64,000 nucleotides of DNA from Oscillospiraceae bacterium (GTDB lineage: Bacteria > Bacillota > Clostridia > Oscillospirales > Oscillospiraceae): the NCBI GenBank assembly GCA_902795045.1, contig CADBJU010000023.1, positions 1 to 64,000 on the forward strand. The letters run 5' to 3'. Numbering within the stretch: the first letter of the stretch is position 1; each line of letters opens with the position of its first letter. Shown piece after piece: positions 1-8,464 of the stretch. The translations under genes were made by a program, and so were the position numbers. The notes under the pieces are model-generated. The model was not told the DNA's origin, made no database searches, and worked only from the letters and a program-made list of their open reading frames with translations.

Positions 1-1
1 C

Positions 2-43
2 GTGCGCCGCGTCGACGTGTTCATCGATACGATCATCGGATAA
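2..43 (+). CDS. 3' end of a gene entering from the left, possibly Asp23/Gls24 family
   Basis: An open frame enters from the left edge and ends at TAA 41-43; the visible tail reads VRRVDVFIDTIIG. Asp23/Gls24 (YloU) proteins often end in a similar Val-rich strand and commonly lie directly upstream of the fakA/YloV gene, which is what follows here 15 bases later. That context is the main support. Only 13 residues are visible, so the family call is tentative; the existence of a gene end is more secure. Confidence 0.4.
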   Translation: MRRVDVFIDTIIG

Positions 44-58
44 GCGAGGAACAGACAC

Positions 59-1765
59 TTGAGAGATATGATAAACGCCGCGGCCTTCAAGGAGTGCATT
101 TTGTGCGCCTACGCCGCGCTGCAAGACAACATCCAGACAATCAACGACCTGAACGTCTTCCCCGTTCCGGACGGCGACACCGGCACCAACATGGGCCTGA
201 CCATGGAAAAGGCCGCCATGGAGCTGAAAAAGAACGACTTTCCCACCGTCACCGCCGCCGCCGACTGTGTGGCCTCCGCGCTTCTGCGGGCTGCCCGCGG
301 CAACTCCGGCGTCATTTTGAGCCTGCTGTTTCGCGGCATCTCCAAAAAGCTCAAGGGCCTGCACGAGGCCGACGCAAAGAGCTTTGCCGCCGCCATGCAG
401 GAGGGCGTGAACGCCGCCTACAAGGCCGTCATGAAGCCCGCCGAGGGCACTATCCTCACTGTCTCCCGCCTCGCTTCCGAGGCCGCCGTCAAGGCAGCCG
501 AAAATGACGAGGGCCTGGAAAAGACCCTGGAGGCCGCCATCGCTGCAGGCGACGAGGCCCTGACCGACACCGTCAACATGAACCCCGTGCTCAAAAAGGC
601 GGGCGTTGTGGACGCGGGCGGCATGGGCTATATGGTCATCCTCAAGGCGATGCTGGCGTCCCTGCGCGGGGAGGTCTTTGCTCCCCAGGACCAGATGCGC
701 ATCGAGGAGGTCGTGGAGGGAAGCGGCCGCATCTTTGAAAAGGAAGGCGTCCAGGACGTGATCACCTTCGCCTTCGACACGGTCTACATCGTGCGCAAGA
801 ACGATCCGAACGTCGATCTTGAGCCGCTGCGCGCTTATCTCGGCAGCATCGGCGACAGCCTCGTCATCAGCGACGACGACGAGATCTTCAAGGTCCATGT
901 CCACACCGACACCCCGGGCGTGGCCCTGACCGAGAGCCAGAAGTACGGCACACTCGAGCTTGCCAAGATCGAGAACATGGTCACCCAGGCCGAGCAGCAG
1001 AAGGCCGGCGTGGCGGTCATCAGCACCGACGATCTGGAAAAGGTCGAGCAGGAGCTGGAGGCCATGGAAAACGCCCCCGCGGAGCCGGAGTACGCCGCCC
1101 CCGAAAAGCAGTTCGGCGCGGTGGTCGTGGCGGCGGGCGAGGGCATGCAGAATCTCTTCAAGGAACTGGGCGCGGACCGCGTCGTCACCGGCGGGCAGAC
1201 CATGAACCCCTCCACCGACGATATCCTGCGGGAGATCAACCGCACCCCGGCCGAGACGGTTTTCGTCCTGCCGAACAACAAGAACATCATCATGGCCGCC
1301 GAGCAGAGCGCGGAGCTGTGCCGGGACAAGCGCGTCATCGTCATCCCCACCAGGACCGTGCCGCAGGGCATTTCGGCGCTTTTGAACTTCAACATCGACG
1401 AAAACGAGGAGCCCATTGTCGAGGCCATGAAGGAGGCCGCCGCCAAGGTCCACACCGCGATGGTGACCTACGCTGCCCGCGACTCCGACTTTGACGGACA
1501 TGACATCCACGCGGGCGAGTATCTGGCCCTGCTCGACGGGGCGCTGCTCGGAAGCTTCAAGAGCGAGGATGCGCTCCTGGCGGAGCTCAACCGCTCCTTC
1601 TCCCGGTACGATCCCGAATTCATCACCGTCTACTACGGCGAAGGCGTGGAGGAATCCGCCGCTGACAGCGTGGCGGCGGTACTCACCGGGGGCTTCCCCG
1701 AGGCGGAGATCGGCGTAGTCAACGGCGGTCAGCCGGTGTACTACTACATGATCAGCGTGGAGTAA
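59..1765 (+). CDS. fakA: FakA/YloV-like DAK2-domain kinase
   Basis: 568 residues, normal length for the DhaK/DhaL-related FakA family. The N-terminal about 200 residues form the DAK2 (DhaL-like) ATP-binding domain, with the Asp-rich metal-binding stretch PVPDGDTGTNM near residues 36-46 and ARGNSGVILS near 79-88. The rest is the FakA middle and C-terminal domain. In the known system FakA phosphorylates fatty acids held by a DegV/FakB protein, feeding exogenous fatty acid into phospholipid; a DegV gene lies at 39928. I keep the TTG start at 59 because GAGGAA sits about 9 bases upstream; the ATG at 68 lacks a well spaced site. Function as fatty acid kinase rather than another DAK2 kinase is inferred from the family. 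Confidence 0.88.
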   Translation: MRDMINAAAFKECILCAYAALQDNIQTINDLNVFPVPDGDTGTNMGLTMEKAAMELKKNDFPTVTAAADCVASALLRAARGNSGVILSLLFRGISKKLKGLHEADAKSFAAAMQEGVNAAYKAVMKPAEGTILTVSRLASEAAVKAAENDEGLEKTLEAAIAAGDEALTDTVNMNPVLKKAGVVDAGGMGYMVILKAMLASLRGEVFAPQDQMRIEEVVEGSGRIFEKEGVQDVITFAFDTVYIVRKNDPNVDLEPLRAYLGSIGDSLVISDDDEIFKVHVHTDTPGVALTESQKYGTLELAKIENMVTQAEQQKAGVAVISTDDLEKVEQELEAMENAPAEPEYAAPEKQFGAVVVAAGEGMQNLFKELGADRVVTGGQTMNPSTDDILREINRTPAETVFVLPNNKNIIMAAEQSAELCRDKRVIVIPTRTVPQGISALLNFNIDENEEPIVEAMKEAAAKVHTAMVTYAARDSDFDGHDIHAGEYLALLDGALLGSFKSEDALLAELNRSFSRYDPEFITVYYGEGVEESAADSVAAVLTGGFPEAEIGVVNGGQPVYYYMISVE

Positions 1766-1825
1766 TCGAATATGATGCAGAGGAGCTGTGAAAACAGCAG
1801 CCTGCTGCAGAAGCCTGAAACGAGC

Positions 1826-1981
1826 ACTGTAGGGGCCGGCGACCCCGGCAGCCCGGCTGTGAAAAACCCAATATATGCATTTCCCCCGGCGAATACGCGA
1901 CATAATGTTACGTATTCGCCGTATGTTTTTGCAGATAATGTGTTGTTTCCGCGCAGGCGGGGCAAGCCCCTCCCCTACAGT
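1826..1981. repeat. Miniature inverted-repeat element, terminal ACTGTAGGGG
   Basis: The gap 1766-2021 holds no convincing gene. It contains a palindromic element about 156 bases long: ACTGTAGGGG at 1826-1835 is mirrored by CCCCTACAGT at 1972-1981. Inside is a second perfect 10-base stem, GGCGAATACG (1888-1897) with CGTATTCGCC (1911-1920). No transposase is encoded, so it would be non-autonomous. An open frame at 1772-1993 is a product of this repeat and is not called. Confidence 0.6.
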
Positions 1982-2021
1982 ATCTCAAGATGATTATGCG
2001 TTTTGAAACAGTCTCAATACT

Positions 2022-3734
2022 TTATCCCGCCAGCAGGCTCACCGCCACGCGGGCGGCCTCGGCGGCATCGGGGGTGTAGGCGTCGGCGCCGATCTCGCGG
2101 CAGAAGGCCTCGCTGATGGGCGCGCCGCCCACCATGATCTTTACCCGGTCGCGTATGCCCGCTTCCTCGGCAAGGCGCACCACGTCGCGCATCTCGTGCA
2201 TCGCGGTGGTGAGCAGCGACGAGCAGGCAATCAGCCCGCAGTCCCGCTCCTGCGCCGCCTTAATAAAATCCTCGGGGGCCACATCCACGCCCAGATCCAC
2301 GACCTCGAGCCCCGCGCCCTCCATCATGATCTTGACGAGATTCTTGCCGATGTCGTGCAGGTCGCCGCGCACGGTGCCGAGCACCACGCGGCCCGCCGCT
2401 TTCGCGCTCTTTCCCGCAAGGCGCGGCTTCAATAACTCCATGGCGGCGTTCATGCAGCGCCCGCCCATGAGCATCTCCGGCACGAAAGCTTTGCCCGCCG
2501 AGAAGGCCGCGCCCAGCCTGTCCATGCCGGGGATGAGGCCGCGGGAGATCACCGCCTGCGCGTCCTCACCCGCGTCCAGGGCACGCTCACACAGCATTGT
2601 GACTTTCTTTTTCTGCCCCCGGTACAGGGCATCGGCGAGGGCGGCAAAGAGCTCGTCCCCGGCGTCGGCAGTCTGGGCGGTATTCTGCGCCGCAGCGGTG
2701 GCTGCCGCCCTGCGCCGCGGCACCTCCGGCAGAGCAAAGGACGGCATGTGCAGGCCCGCGTTGTAGCGGTCGATCTCGTCGTTGATGATGGGGTCGACGT
2801 GCGGGAAGACCGTGCCCATGATGCCGTAGGTGATGGAGGGGATGAAGTGCCCGCCGGGGCAGCAGCGCTGCAGCACGCCGCGCACATAAAGGCGGATCTC
2901 CTCCTCGGTGGAGTCGGGCCTGTCGATGGCCGCGCCCACGCCGCCCATGAGGATCATGCGGCCCTTGAGCTGCTTTTGGAGTGCCGGGATGTCATTTTCC
3001 GGCAGTGTGCCCTGCCAGCACTGGATGCCGAGCTCCACCATGTCCTCCACGATGGGGACGAGGTAGGAGTCCGCGTGATGGATGGCGATGCAGCCCTTTT
3101 CGCGGATCGTGCCGTAAAAGCGGCGGTAGGGCTCCTTATAAAACGCACGCCACATCTCCGGCTTCATGAAGAGCGCTTCCTTCGTGCCCCAGTCGTCGTG
3201 GGAGAAAATGGCGTCCGGTTTTAGGCCGTCAATGAGCATGGTGACGTATTGGATGCGGTAGTCGGTGATATACTCGATGAGCTCGTGCATCTCCTGGGGA
3301 TGCTCGTAAAAGCCGGTGAGGGTGTCCTCAAAGCCCATGAGAAAGTGTGTCTGCTCAAAGATGCCGGTGCCCATGAAGCCGCAGACCAGACGCTCGTCCC
3401 CGGCGGTCTCCCGGGCCTTTACCGCGCATTCCTCCCAGCCCTCGCGGCAGTTTGCCTCCAGGTCCGGGGCGTGGACATAGTCCCGCCAGTGTGTCACGTC
3501 GGGACATACCTTGTCGGCGGCAGTGATGTGCGGGGTGGCACCGGGGGCATCGGCGGGGAAGAGGATCGTAGTGCCCCAGCGGTCCTTACTCACGCTGCCC
3601 TTGACGCGGCTGCCGCGTAAGAACGCGTTGACGGGATCGGTCAGTACCAGGTGCAGCGCCTCATACTGCTTGAGCTGACGGGGAGGCTGCCCGTCGGGTT
3701 TTAACAATTCCAGGAATATTTCCTTCGGCGTCAT
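2022..3734 (-). CDS. UroD-family methyltransferase fused to a corrinoid (B12)-binding domain
   Basis: 570 residues. Residues about 1-340 match the uroporphyrinogen-decarboxylase superfamily in its MtaA/MtbA-like methyltransferase form rather than true HemE. After an Ala-rich linker, residues about 360-570 form a B12-binding module: a helical cap, then the signature GDLHDIGKN with the lower-ligand His at 460, and the GGAP motif near 540. Such proteins carry a methyl group between a donor and a Co(I) corrinoid. It follows the DUF2284 gene with a 4-base gap, and diverges from the RACo-type reactivase and homocysteine methyltransferase. The methyl donor cannot be read from sequence. The fusion of both modules in one chain is clear. 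Confidence 0.85.
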   Translation of the reverse strand: MTPKEIFLELLKPDGQPPRQLKQYEALHLVLTDPVNAFLRGSRVKGSVSKDRWGTTILFPADAPGATPHITAADKVCPDVTHWRDYVHAPDLEANCREGWEECAVKARETAGDERLVCGFMGTGIFEQTHFLMGFEDTLTGFYEHPQEMHELIEYITDYRIQYVTMLIDGLKPDAIFSHDDWGTKEALFMKPEMWRAFYKEPYRRFYGTIREKGCIAIHHADSYLVPIVEDMVELGIQCWQGTLPENDIPALQKQLKGRMILMGGVGAAIDRPDSTEEEIRLYVRGVLQRCCPGGHFIPSITYGIMGTVFPHVDPIINDEIDRYNAGLHMPSFALPEVPRRRAAATAAAQNTAQTADAGDELFAALADALYRGQKKKVTMLCERALDAGEDAQAVISRGLIPGMDRLGAAFSAGKAFVPEMLMGGRCMNAAMELLKPRLAGKSAKAAGRVVLGTVRGDLHDIGKNLVKIMMEGAGLEVVDLGVDVAPEDFIKAAQERDCGLIACSSLLTTAMHEMRDVVRLAEEAGIRDRVKIMVGGAPISEAFCREIGADAYTPDAAEAARVAVSLLAG

Positions 3735-3738
3735 GGGT

Positions 3739-4275
3739 TCAACCTTCTTTCGTCAGAATACAGGCGCTGTAGGTCAGCGTCCCGGGGCCGTAGTAGTAGG
3801 CGAGGCCCGCCAAATTGCACACCTCGCTCACCAGAAGCCCGTAGGCCTCCATGGAGGAGAGCATTTTGCGGGGAAAGCGGCAGGGCCTGTCCGGGTAGGT
3901 GCAGGCCCTGCAGATGGTACAGGAGCCCGCCGTCAGCGGCAGCACGTCGGGATAGAGAAGCCTTGCCTGCCGGGCAAGGTCGAAAAAGCGCTTTTTGTGT
4001 GTCTCCTGGGCAAGGTTCATGGTCTCCATGTCAAAGTCGTCCCGGAGCTGCGCCGTGGTCTGCACCAGCACCCCGCCGGTATAGGCGCGCATGCGGGAAG
4101 CGCATTCCCCGATCGTGCCGCAGGCGGGGGGACAGCTCCAGCTTTTGCCGTAGCGCCTGCAGCGGCCGGAGGCGCACATCTCGCGCACCTCGCTCAGGGC
4201 GCGCAGCTTTGATGCGTCCAGGAGGGCTGCATGGTCAAAGCCCAGCTCCAGGGCCAGGGTCAGCAGCTTTTCCAC
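3739..4275 (-). CDS. DUF2284 metal-binding protein
   Basis: 178 residues with two cysteine clusters typical of DUF2284: C34, C39, C48, C52, C58 in the N-terminal half and C119, C122, C125, C132 in the motif CTICRACTYPDRPC. The second cluster looks like an iron-sulfur or zinc site. The start is GTG at 4275, preceded by AAGGAGG at 8 bases. It lies 4 bases before the UroD-corrinoid gene, so the two are co-transcribed. DUF2284 proteins are often found beside corrinoid methyltransferases, suggesting a redox or metal-handling role in that system, but no biochemical function is established to my knowledge. Confidence 0.8.
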   Translation of the reverse strand: MEKLLTLALELGFDHAALLDASKLRALSEVREMCASGRCRRYGKSWSCPPACGTIGECASRMRAYTGGVLVQTTAQLRDDFDMETMNLAQETHKKRFFDLARQARLLYPDVLPLTAGSCTICRACTYPDRPCRFPRKMLSSMEAYGLLVSEVCNLAGLAYYYGPGTLTYSACILTKEG

Positions 4276-4288
4276 CGCGCGTCCCTCC

Positions 4289-4317
4289 TTGACAAATGGC
4301 GTTCACGCCTTTAAGAT
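4289..4317 (+). promoter_or_regulatory. Promoter for RACo-homocysteine methyltransferase operon
   Basis: TTGACA (4289-4294), 17-base spacer, TAAGAT (4312-4317). It places the transcript start near 4324 and so supports the ATG at 4377. It runs back to back with a promoter for the opposite operon. Confidence 0.6.
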
Positions 4318-4324
4318 ATGGATA

Positions 4325-4352
4325 ATCATACCACGAACGGCGGAAATTGCAA
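4325..4352 (-). promoter_or_regulatory. Promoter for DUF2284-UroD operon
   Basis: On the minus strand TTGCAA (4347-4352), 16-base spacer, TATGAT (4325-4330). It is interleaved with the divergent promoter, so the two halves of the methyl-transfer cluster probably share control. Confidence 0.45.
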
Positions 4353-4376
4353 GAATATTTATACACGGGTGAGGAC

Positions 4377-5945
4377 ATGCCGAAAGTGCGCATCCGCGCG
4401 GGTACGCGGGAAGAAAACATCACAGCCGAAACCGGGGAGCGCCTGCTGGACGTACTGCGCCGAGCCGGGGTGAACGTGGCCGCTCCCTGCGGCGGCCTGG
4501 GCCGCTGCGGCAAATGCCGGGCGACGGTGAACGGCGAAGAGGTCCTCGCCTGCCGGTACACCGTGACCGGGGACGCCGAGATCACGGTGCGGGAGCTTAC
4601 GGGCGGCGCGATCCTCGGCGGCGAGACAGCGTCCGCTCATGGCGGTACGCGTCTCGGCGCGGCGCTGGACCTCGGCACCACGACGCTGGCCCTGCGGCTG
4701 TATGACCTTGATACCGGCAAATGCACCGGGCAGCGCACGGCCTGGAACGCGCAGGCTGCCTACGGGGCGGACGTGATCACCCGCGCCCAGTACTGCATGG
4801 AGCACCCCGAGGGGACCGAGACGCTGCAGCGTGTGGTTGGCAGACAATTGGATGAAATGCTCGGCGCTCTCGGCACCACATTAAAGGATATCGAAAGCCT
4901 CTTTGTCGCGGGCAACACCATCATGCAGCATCTCTTCGCGGGCCTCGACCCGTCCCCCATCGCCGTCGCGCCCTTCACGCCGCGCACGCTGTTTGAGGAT
5001 TGCGCCCAAAATAGCTGTCATTCTGAGCGAAGCGAAGAATCTTTACCGGATTGCATGAACGACAGAAAAGATGCTTCGCCAGGGCTCAGGATGACAGAAA
5101 CAACATATTCCCCCTGCGTCGCGGGCTATGTGGGCGGGGATATCACGGCGGGGCTGCTGGCCTCCGGACTTTTTGAAAAGGACGGCAGGCACCTCTTCCT
5201 CGACGTGGGCACCAACGGCGAAATGGCCCTCGGCGGGAAAGACGGCTTTGTCTGCTGCGCCGTGGCCTCGGGCCCGGCCTTCGAGGGCGCGGGGATCGCC
5301 TGCGGCATGGCGGGCGTAGTCGGCGCGGTGAGCCATGTGCGTTTTGAAAGCGGCGCGCTGCGCTTTGACGTGATCGGCGGCGGCGAGGCGAAGGGCCTGT
5401 GCGGCTCGGGCCTTGTGGACCTCGCGGCGCTTTTGTGCCGGGAGGGGATCATCACCGCCTCGGGCCTGCTGCTGCCGCCGGAGGAAGCGCCGGAGAACTG
5501 GGCTGAGTATCTCAGAGAGGACGAGGACGGAAACGGTATCTTTTCTCTTACGCCCTCGGTGTACCTGAGCGCCCGGGACGTTCGGCAGCTCCAGCTTGCC
5601 AAGGCGGCGGTGGCGGCTGGCATCCGGGTCCTGCTCAAAAAGAGCGGGACAAAGATGGAAGAAATCGGGGGCCTGTATCTCGCGGGCGGTTTCGGGAGCT
5701 TTCTCGACCCGAAGAGCGCCGCCGACATCGGCATGCTGCCCCGTGAGCTTGCGGACAAAACGACCGTGCTCGGAAATGCCTCCCTCGAGGGAGCGGGCAT
5801 GGCCCTCACGGACAAGGGCGCGCGGGCGCGGCTGCGAGACGTTCAGCATGCCTGCCGGTATATCGAACTCTCCGGCGACAGGGATTTTAACGAGGAATAC
5901 CCGGAACAGATGTTCTTTTACGAGGAGGACGAGGAATGGAACTGA
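4377..5945 (+). CDS. RACo-type corrinoid protein reactivase (2Fe-2S + ASKHA/DUF4445)
   Basis: 522 residues from ATG 4377. I reject an upstream in-frame TTG at 4347 because conserved sequence begins at MPKVRI and a ribosome site (GGTGAGG) abuts 4377. Residues 1-90 are a plant-type 2Fe-2S ferredoxin domain with C38, C44, C47 and C59. The rest is an actin-like ATPase of the RACo/RamA group, with DLGTTT near residue 100, GTNGEMALG and LAGGFGSF near the end. RACo proteins use ATP to bring inactive Co(II) corrinoid back to Co(I). The 10-base overlap with the homocysteine methyltransferase gene suggests service to homocysteine methylation. Odd: residues about 214-240 are encoded by a dispersed palindromic repeat inserted in frame. 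Confidence 0.87.
   Translation: MPKVRIRAGTREENITAETGERLLDVLRRAGVNVAAPCGGLGRCGKCRATVNGEEVLACRYTVTGDAEITVRELTGGAILGGETASAHGGTRLGAALDLGTTTLALRLYDLDTGKCTGQRTAWNAQAAYGADVITRAQYCMEHPEGTETLQRVVGRQLDEMLGALGTTLKDIESLFVAGNTIMQHLFAGLDPSPIAVAPFTPRTLFEDCAQNSCHSERSEESLPDCMNDRKDASPGLRMTETTYSPCVAGYVGGDITAGLLASGLFEKDGRHLFLDVGTNGEMALGGKDGFVCCAVASGPAFEGAGIACGMAGVVGAVSHVRFESGALRFDVIGGGEAKGLCGSGLVDLAALLCREGIITASGLLLPPEEAPENWAEYLREDEDGNGIFSLTPSVYLSARDVRQLQLAKAAVAAGIRVLLKKSGTKMEEIGGLYLAGGFGSFLDPKSAADIGMLPRELADKTTVLGNASLEGAGMALTDKGARARLRDVQHACRYIELSGDRDFNEEYPEQMFFYEEDEEWN
5016..5096 (+). repeat. Repeat E copy inside the RACo gene
   Basis: About 81 bases, a multiple of three. It starts TGTCATTCTGAGCGAAGCGA and ends with the imperfect inverse GCTCAGGATGACA. 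Translated in the gene frame it gives CHSERSEES...LRMT. Other copies or parts lie at 48413-48557, 54175-54206 and 55245-55316. It adds a loop between the GNTIMQHLFAG and GYVGGDITAG segments of the ATPase domain without breaking the frame. Confidence 0.8.
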
Positions 5946-7153
5946 GATTTCCTTTGATACTGGACGGCGCCATGGGGACGCAGCTCCAGAAGCGCGGATT
6001 TGACGGCGGCGACTGCGCCGAGCGCTGGACGCTCGAGCACCCCGAGGCACTTTTGGAGATCCAGCGCGGCTATGTGCAGGCGGGCAGCGGGGTACTGTAT
6101 GCCCCCACCTTCGGGGCGAACCGCGTCAAGCTTGAGGCCCACGGCATCTTTAACCGCGTTAAGGAGTACAACAAGCGGCTTGCTGCCCTGTCAAAGCAGG
6201 CAGCCGACGGCAAGGCACTCGTCGCGGGCGACCTGTCCCCGACGGGGCTGTTCCTCTACCCCCTGGGCGACGCCCGCTTTGAGGAGCTTGTGGAGGTCTA
6301 TGCCGAGCAGGCACAGGCGCTGGAGGAAGCCGGGGTCGACCTCTTTGTGATCGAGACAATGATGAATGTGGCCGAGTGCCGGGCGGCACTGCTCGCGGTC
6401 AAGAGCGTGAGCGAGAAGCCGGTCTTCGTCACCGTCACCTGCGATGAGCGGGGGCGCATGCTCTCCGGCACCGACGCTGCGGCGGCTCTGCAGATTTTAC
6501 AGGGCATGGGCGTGGACGCCTTTGGTCTCAACTGCTCTACCGGCCCTCGGGAGATGCTGCCGACCCTGCGCCGCCTGCAAAAGATTTCCTGCGTGCCGCT
6601 GATTGCAAAGCCCAATGCGGGCATGCCGGAGATCACGGACGCGGGCGCGGTCTACGCCTGCGCGCCTTCTGACTTTGCCGCCTGCCTCGAGGACTTCGCG
6701 GCGGCGGGGGTAATGATCTTCGGCGGCTGCTGCGGTACGACGGCGGAGCATGTGCGGACTCTCGCGGAAAAGTGCGCTGCGCTCAAGATGAACCCGCCTG
6801 AGCCGGCGGATAACGGACTGCTGCCCTGTGCCACCGAGAAGGAGCTGTTCTTCCTCGACCCCGCGGTGCCTGCGGGGGAAGCGCTCCCCTGCGACAGCGA
6901 GCTGGAGGACCGGCTGGAGGAGGCCATGGGGGAGGACGCGCCGCTTGTGACGGTGGAGCTCAAAGCGGAGGCGGAGCTTGACAATTTCGCTGACGCTCAG
7001 CTTCTCATCACAAAGCCCCTGTGCATCCGCTGCGAAGACACAGCCCTTCTGGAGCAGGCCCTGCGCCTCTACCAGGGCCGCGCCCTGTACGACGGGCCGC
7101 TCGGGGAGGAAATACTGAACCCCCTCGCTGAAAAATACGGTGTGATCTATTGA
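5936..7153 (+). CDS. Homocysteine S-methyltransferase domain protein (MetH N-terminal type)
   Basis: 405 residues. Residues 1-285 match the zinc-dependent homocysteine-binding barrel of MetH/BHMT: DGAMGTQLQKRG at the N-terminus, zinc ligands C200 in GLNCSTGP and C265-C266 in GGCCGTT. About 110 C-terminal residues lie beyond the barrel and do not contain a corrinoid or SAM-reactivation domain. A full MetH carries those on the same chain, so here the corrinoid partner must be a separate protein, perhaps the B12 domain of the divergent UroD fusion, with RACo replacing the activation domain. It overlaps the RACo gene by 10 bases. Product as methionine is inferred. Confidence 0.85.
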   Translation: MELRFPLILDGAMGTQLQKRGFDGGDCAERWTLEHPEALLEIQRGYVQAGSGVLYAPTFGANRVKLEAHGIFNRVKEYNKRLAALSKQAADGKALVAGDLSPTGLFLYPLGDARFEELVEVYAEQAQALEEAGVDLFVIETMMNVAECRAALLAVKSVSEKPVFVTVTCDERGRMLSGTDAAAALQILQGMGVDAFGLNCSTGPREMLPTLRRLQKISCVPLIAKPNAGMPEITDAGAVYACAPSDFAACLEDFAAAGVMIFGGCCGTTAEHVRTLAEKCAALKMNPPEPADNGLLPCATEKELFFLDPAVPAGEALPCDSELEDRLEEAMGEDAPLVTVELKAEAELDNFADAQLLITKPLCIRCEDTALLEQALRLYQGRALYDGPLGEEILNPLAEKYGVIY

Positions 7154-7156
7154 TGA

Positions 7157-7203
7157 AAGAGCCGCCCGATACCCGGAACATCCGGGCTCGGACGGCTTTT
7201 CTG
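7157..7203. terminator. Bidirectional terminator
   Basis: An AAAGAGCCG arm with a CGGCTTTT arm and an inner ACCCGG/CCGGG pairing, flanked by A and T runs. It lies between two convergent genes ending at 7153 and 7207 and can serve both. Confidence 0.75.
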
Positions 7204-7206
7204 TGC

Positions 7207-8280
7207 TTATTTTTTCTTTGCCATGCGCTGTTTTTTACGCTCCTCCCTTGCCTTGGCGCGGCGGGGGTTGCGAATGAAGACCAGGATGCCGATGCCGATC
7301 AGCGTCACGACGATGGCCACGATGCACAGTGCGCGGATCACCGGGCCGCGGCCCGCGATCCAGAGGCTCACGACGCCGCCGATGGCCGCCACGCCGTAGA
7401 GCACCAGGACCGTCTGCTTCTGGCTCAGGCCCAGGGCCATGAGGCGGTGATGGAAATGACCCTTATCGGCGTGGAAGGGGCTCTGCCCGTGGGCAAGGCG
7501 GCGGATGACCGCAAAGCCCGTGTCCGCCAGCGGCAGGGCAAAGGTCAGCACGGTCTGGAGCTTGAACAGGCCGAGGATCGAAACCGTGGCCAGGATGAAG
7601 CCCAGAAACTGCGAGCCCACGTCGCCCATAAAGATCTTGGCGGGGTTGAAGTTGAAGGGGATGAAGCCGAGGCAGGCGCCGATGAGGGCGGTCAAAATGA
7701 CGGCGGCGGCGGGCTCGGCGGTGAAGAAGAGGATCGAGGCTGCCAGCAGAAAGAACGAGCAGATGGCCGTCACGCCCGCCGCCAGGCCGTCCAGCCCGTC
7801 GATGAGGTTGAAGGCGTTGGTGCACAGCACGATCCACAGCATGGTCAGCGGCACGCCCCACCAGCCGAGCTCCAGATAGGTCTGGCTGACGGGCCAGGTA
7901 ATGGTGTCGATGACGAGGCCGAAGCGCACACACACGAAGGCCGCAAAGATCTGGATGACCAGCTTGACGACAGGCCGCAGATTCACGATATCGTCCACAA
8001 AGCCCATGCCCGCGATGATGAAGGCCCCGATCACGATGCCGTAGACCTTCTCCGACACGGGCGCAAACAGCAGCACCGCGAGGAAAAAGCCCACGATGAT
8101 CGCAAGCCCGCCCATGCGGGGGATGGGGTGATCGTGCACGCGGCGGTCGTCCTTGGGGATGTCCATGGCGCCGATGCGTTCGGCAAAGCGCTTGACCGGC
8201 GGGGTCATGCGGTTGCAGACCACCAGCGACACCACAAAGGCCGAAAACAGCGCAATCCAGGGATTGAGATTCGGAAACAT
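7207..8280 (-). CDS. MraY/WecA/TagO-family undecaprenyl-phosphate sugar-1-phosphate transferase
   Basis: 357 residues with about ten membrane segments. Family motifs are present: RRVHDHPIPRMGG early on, the Asp pair in GFVDDIVNLRPV, NLIDGLDGLAAG, and the His motif HHRLMALG. TagO/WecA-type enzymes transfer GlcNAc-1-phosphate (or a related sugar) to undecaprenyl phosphate on the cytoplasmic face, the first step of teichoic acid or other wall polysaccharide synthesis. The HHR motif and the lack of a neighbouring mur cluster favour TagO/WecA over MraY. The C-terminus is Lys/Arg rich. The exact sugar is not determined. Confidence 0.85.
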   Translation of the reverse strand: MFPNLNPWIALFSAFVVSLVVCNRMTPPVKRFAERIGAMDIPKDDRRVHDHPIPRMGGLAIIVGFFLAVLLFAPVSEKVYGIVIGAFIIAGMGFVDDIVNLRPVVKLVIQIFAAFVCVRFGLVIDTITWPVSQTYLELGWWGVPLTMLWIVLCTNAFNLIDGLDGLAAGVTAICSFFLLAASILFFTAEPAAAVILTALIGACLGFIPFNFNPAKIFMGDVGSQFLGFILATVSILGLFKLQTVLTFALPLADTGFAVIRRLAHGQSPFHADKGHFHHRLMALGLSQKQTVLVLYGVAAIGGVVSLWIAGRGPVIRALCIVAIVVTLIGIGILVFIRNPRRAKAREERKKQRMAKKK

Positions 8281-8300
8281 ACGCTTCCTCCAAGTGAGTT

Positions 8301-8460
8301 TTTGGCTCCCTCTTTGAGGGAGCTGTCACCAGTGCGTACACTGGTGACTGAGGGAGTCAGAGGCCCTTACTCAAAGTGCTCAAAAGAGGCGCCCTGACCC
8401 CTTCCACCGCTGAAGCGGTCCCCCTCCCCCAAACGCCGCATGTGCGGCTGGGGGAGGCAG
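8301..8460. repeat. Repeat B copy 1
   Basis: GC-rich element running from TTTGGCTCCC to GGCTGGGGGAGGCA with several hairpins. Related copies lie at 24696-24827 and 45264-45397; copies 1 and 2 share the CCCCTTCCACCGCTGAAGCG block. It fills the gap between two minus-strand genes. Confidence 0.65.
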
Positions 8461-8464
8461 GATC

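Noticed and set aside
7150..8397. 415-residue open frame on the plus strand opposite the TagO/WecA-like gene
   Set aside because: Rich in His, Asp, Gly and Gln with no family pattern, antisense to a clear membrane enzyme; typical shadow of a GC-rich gene.
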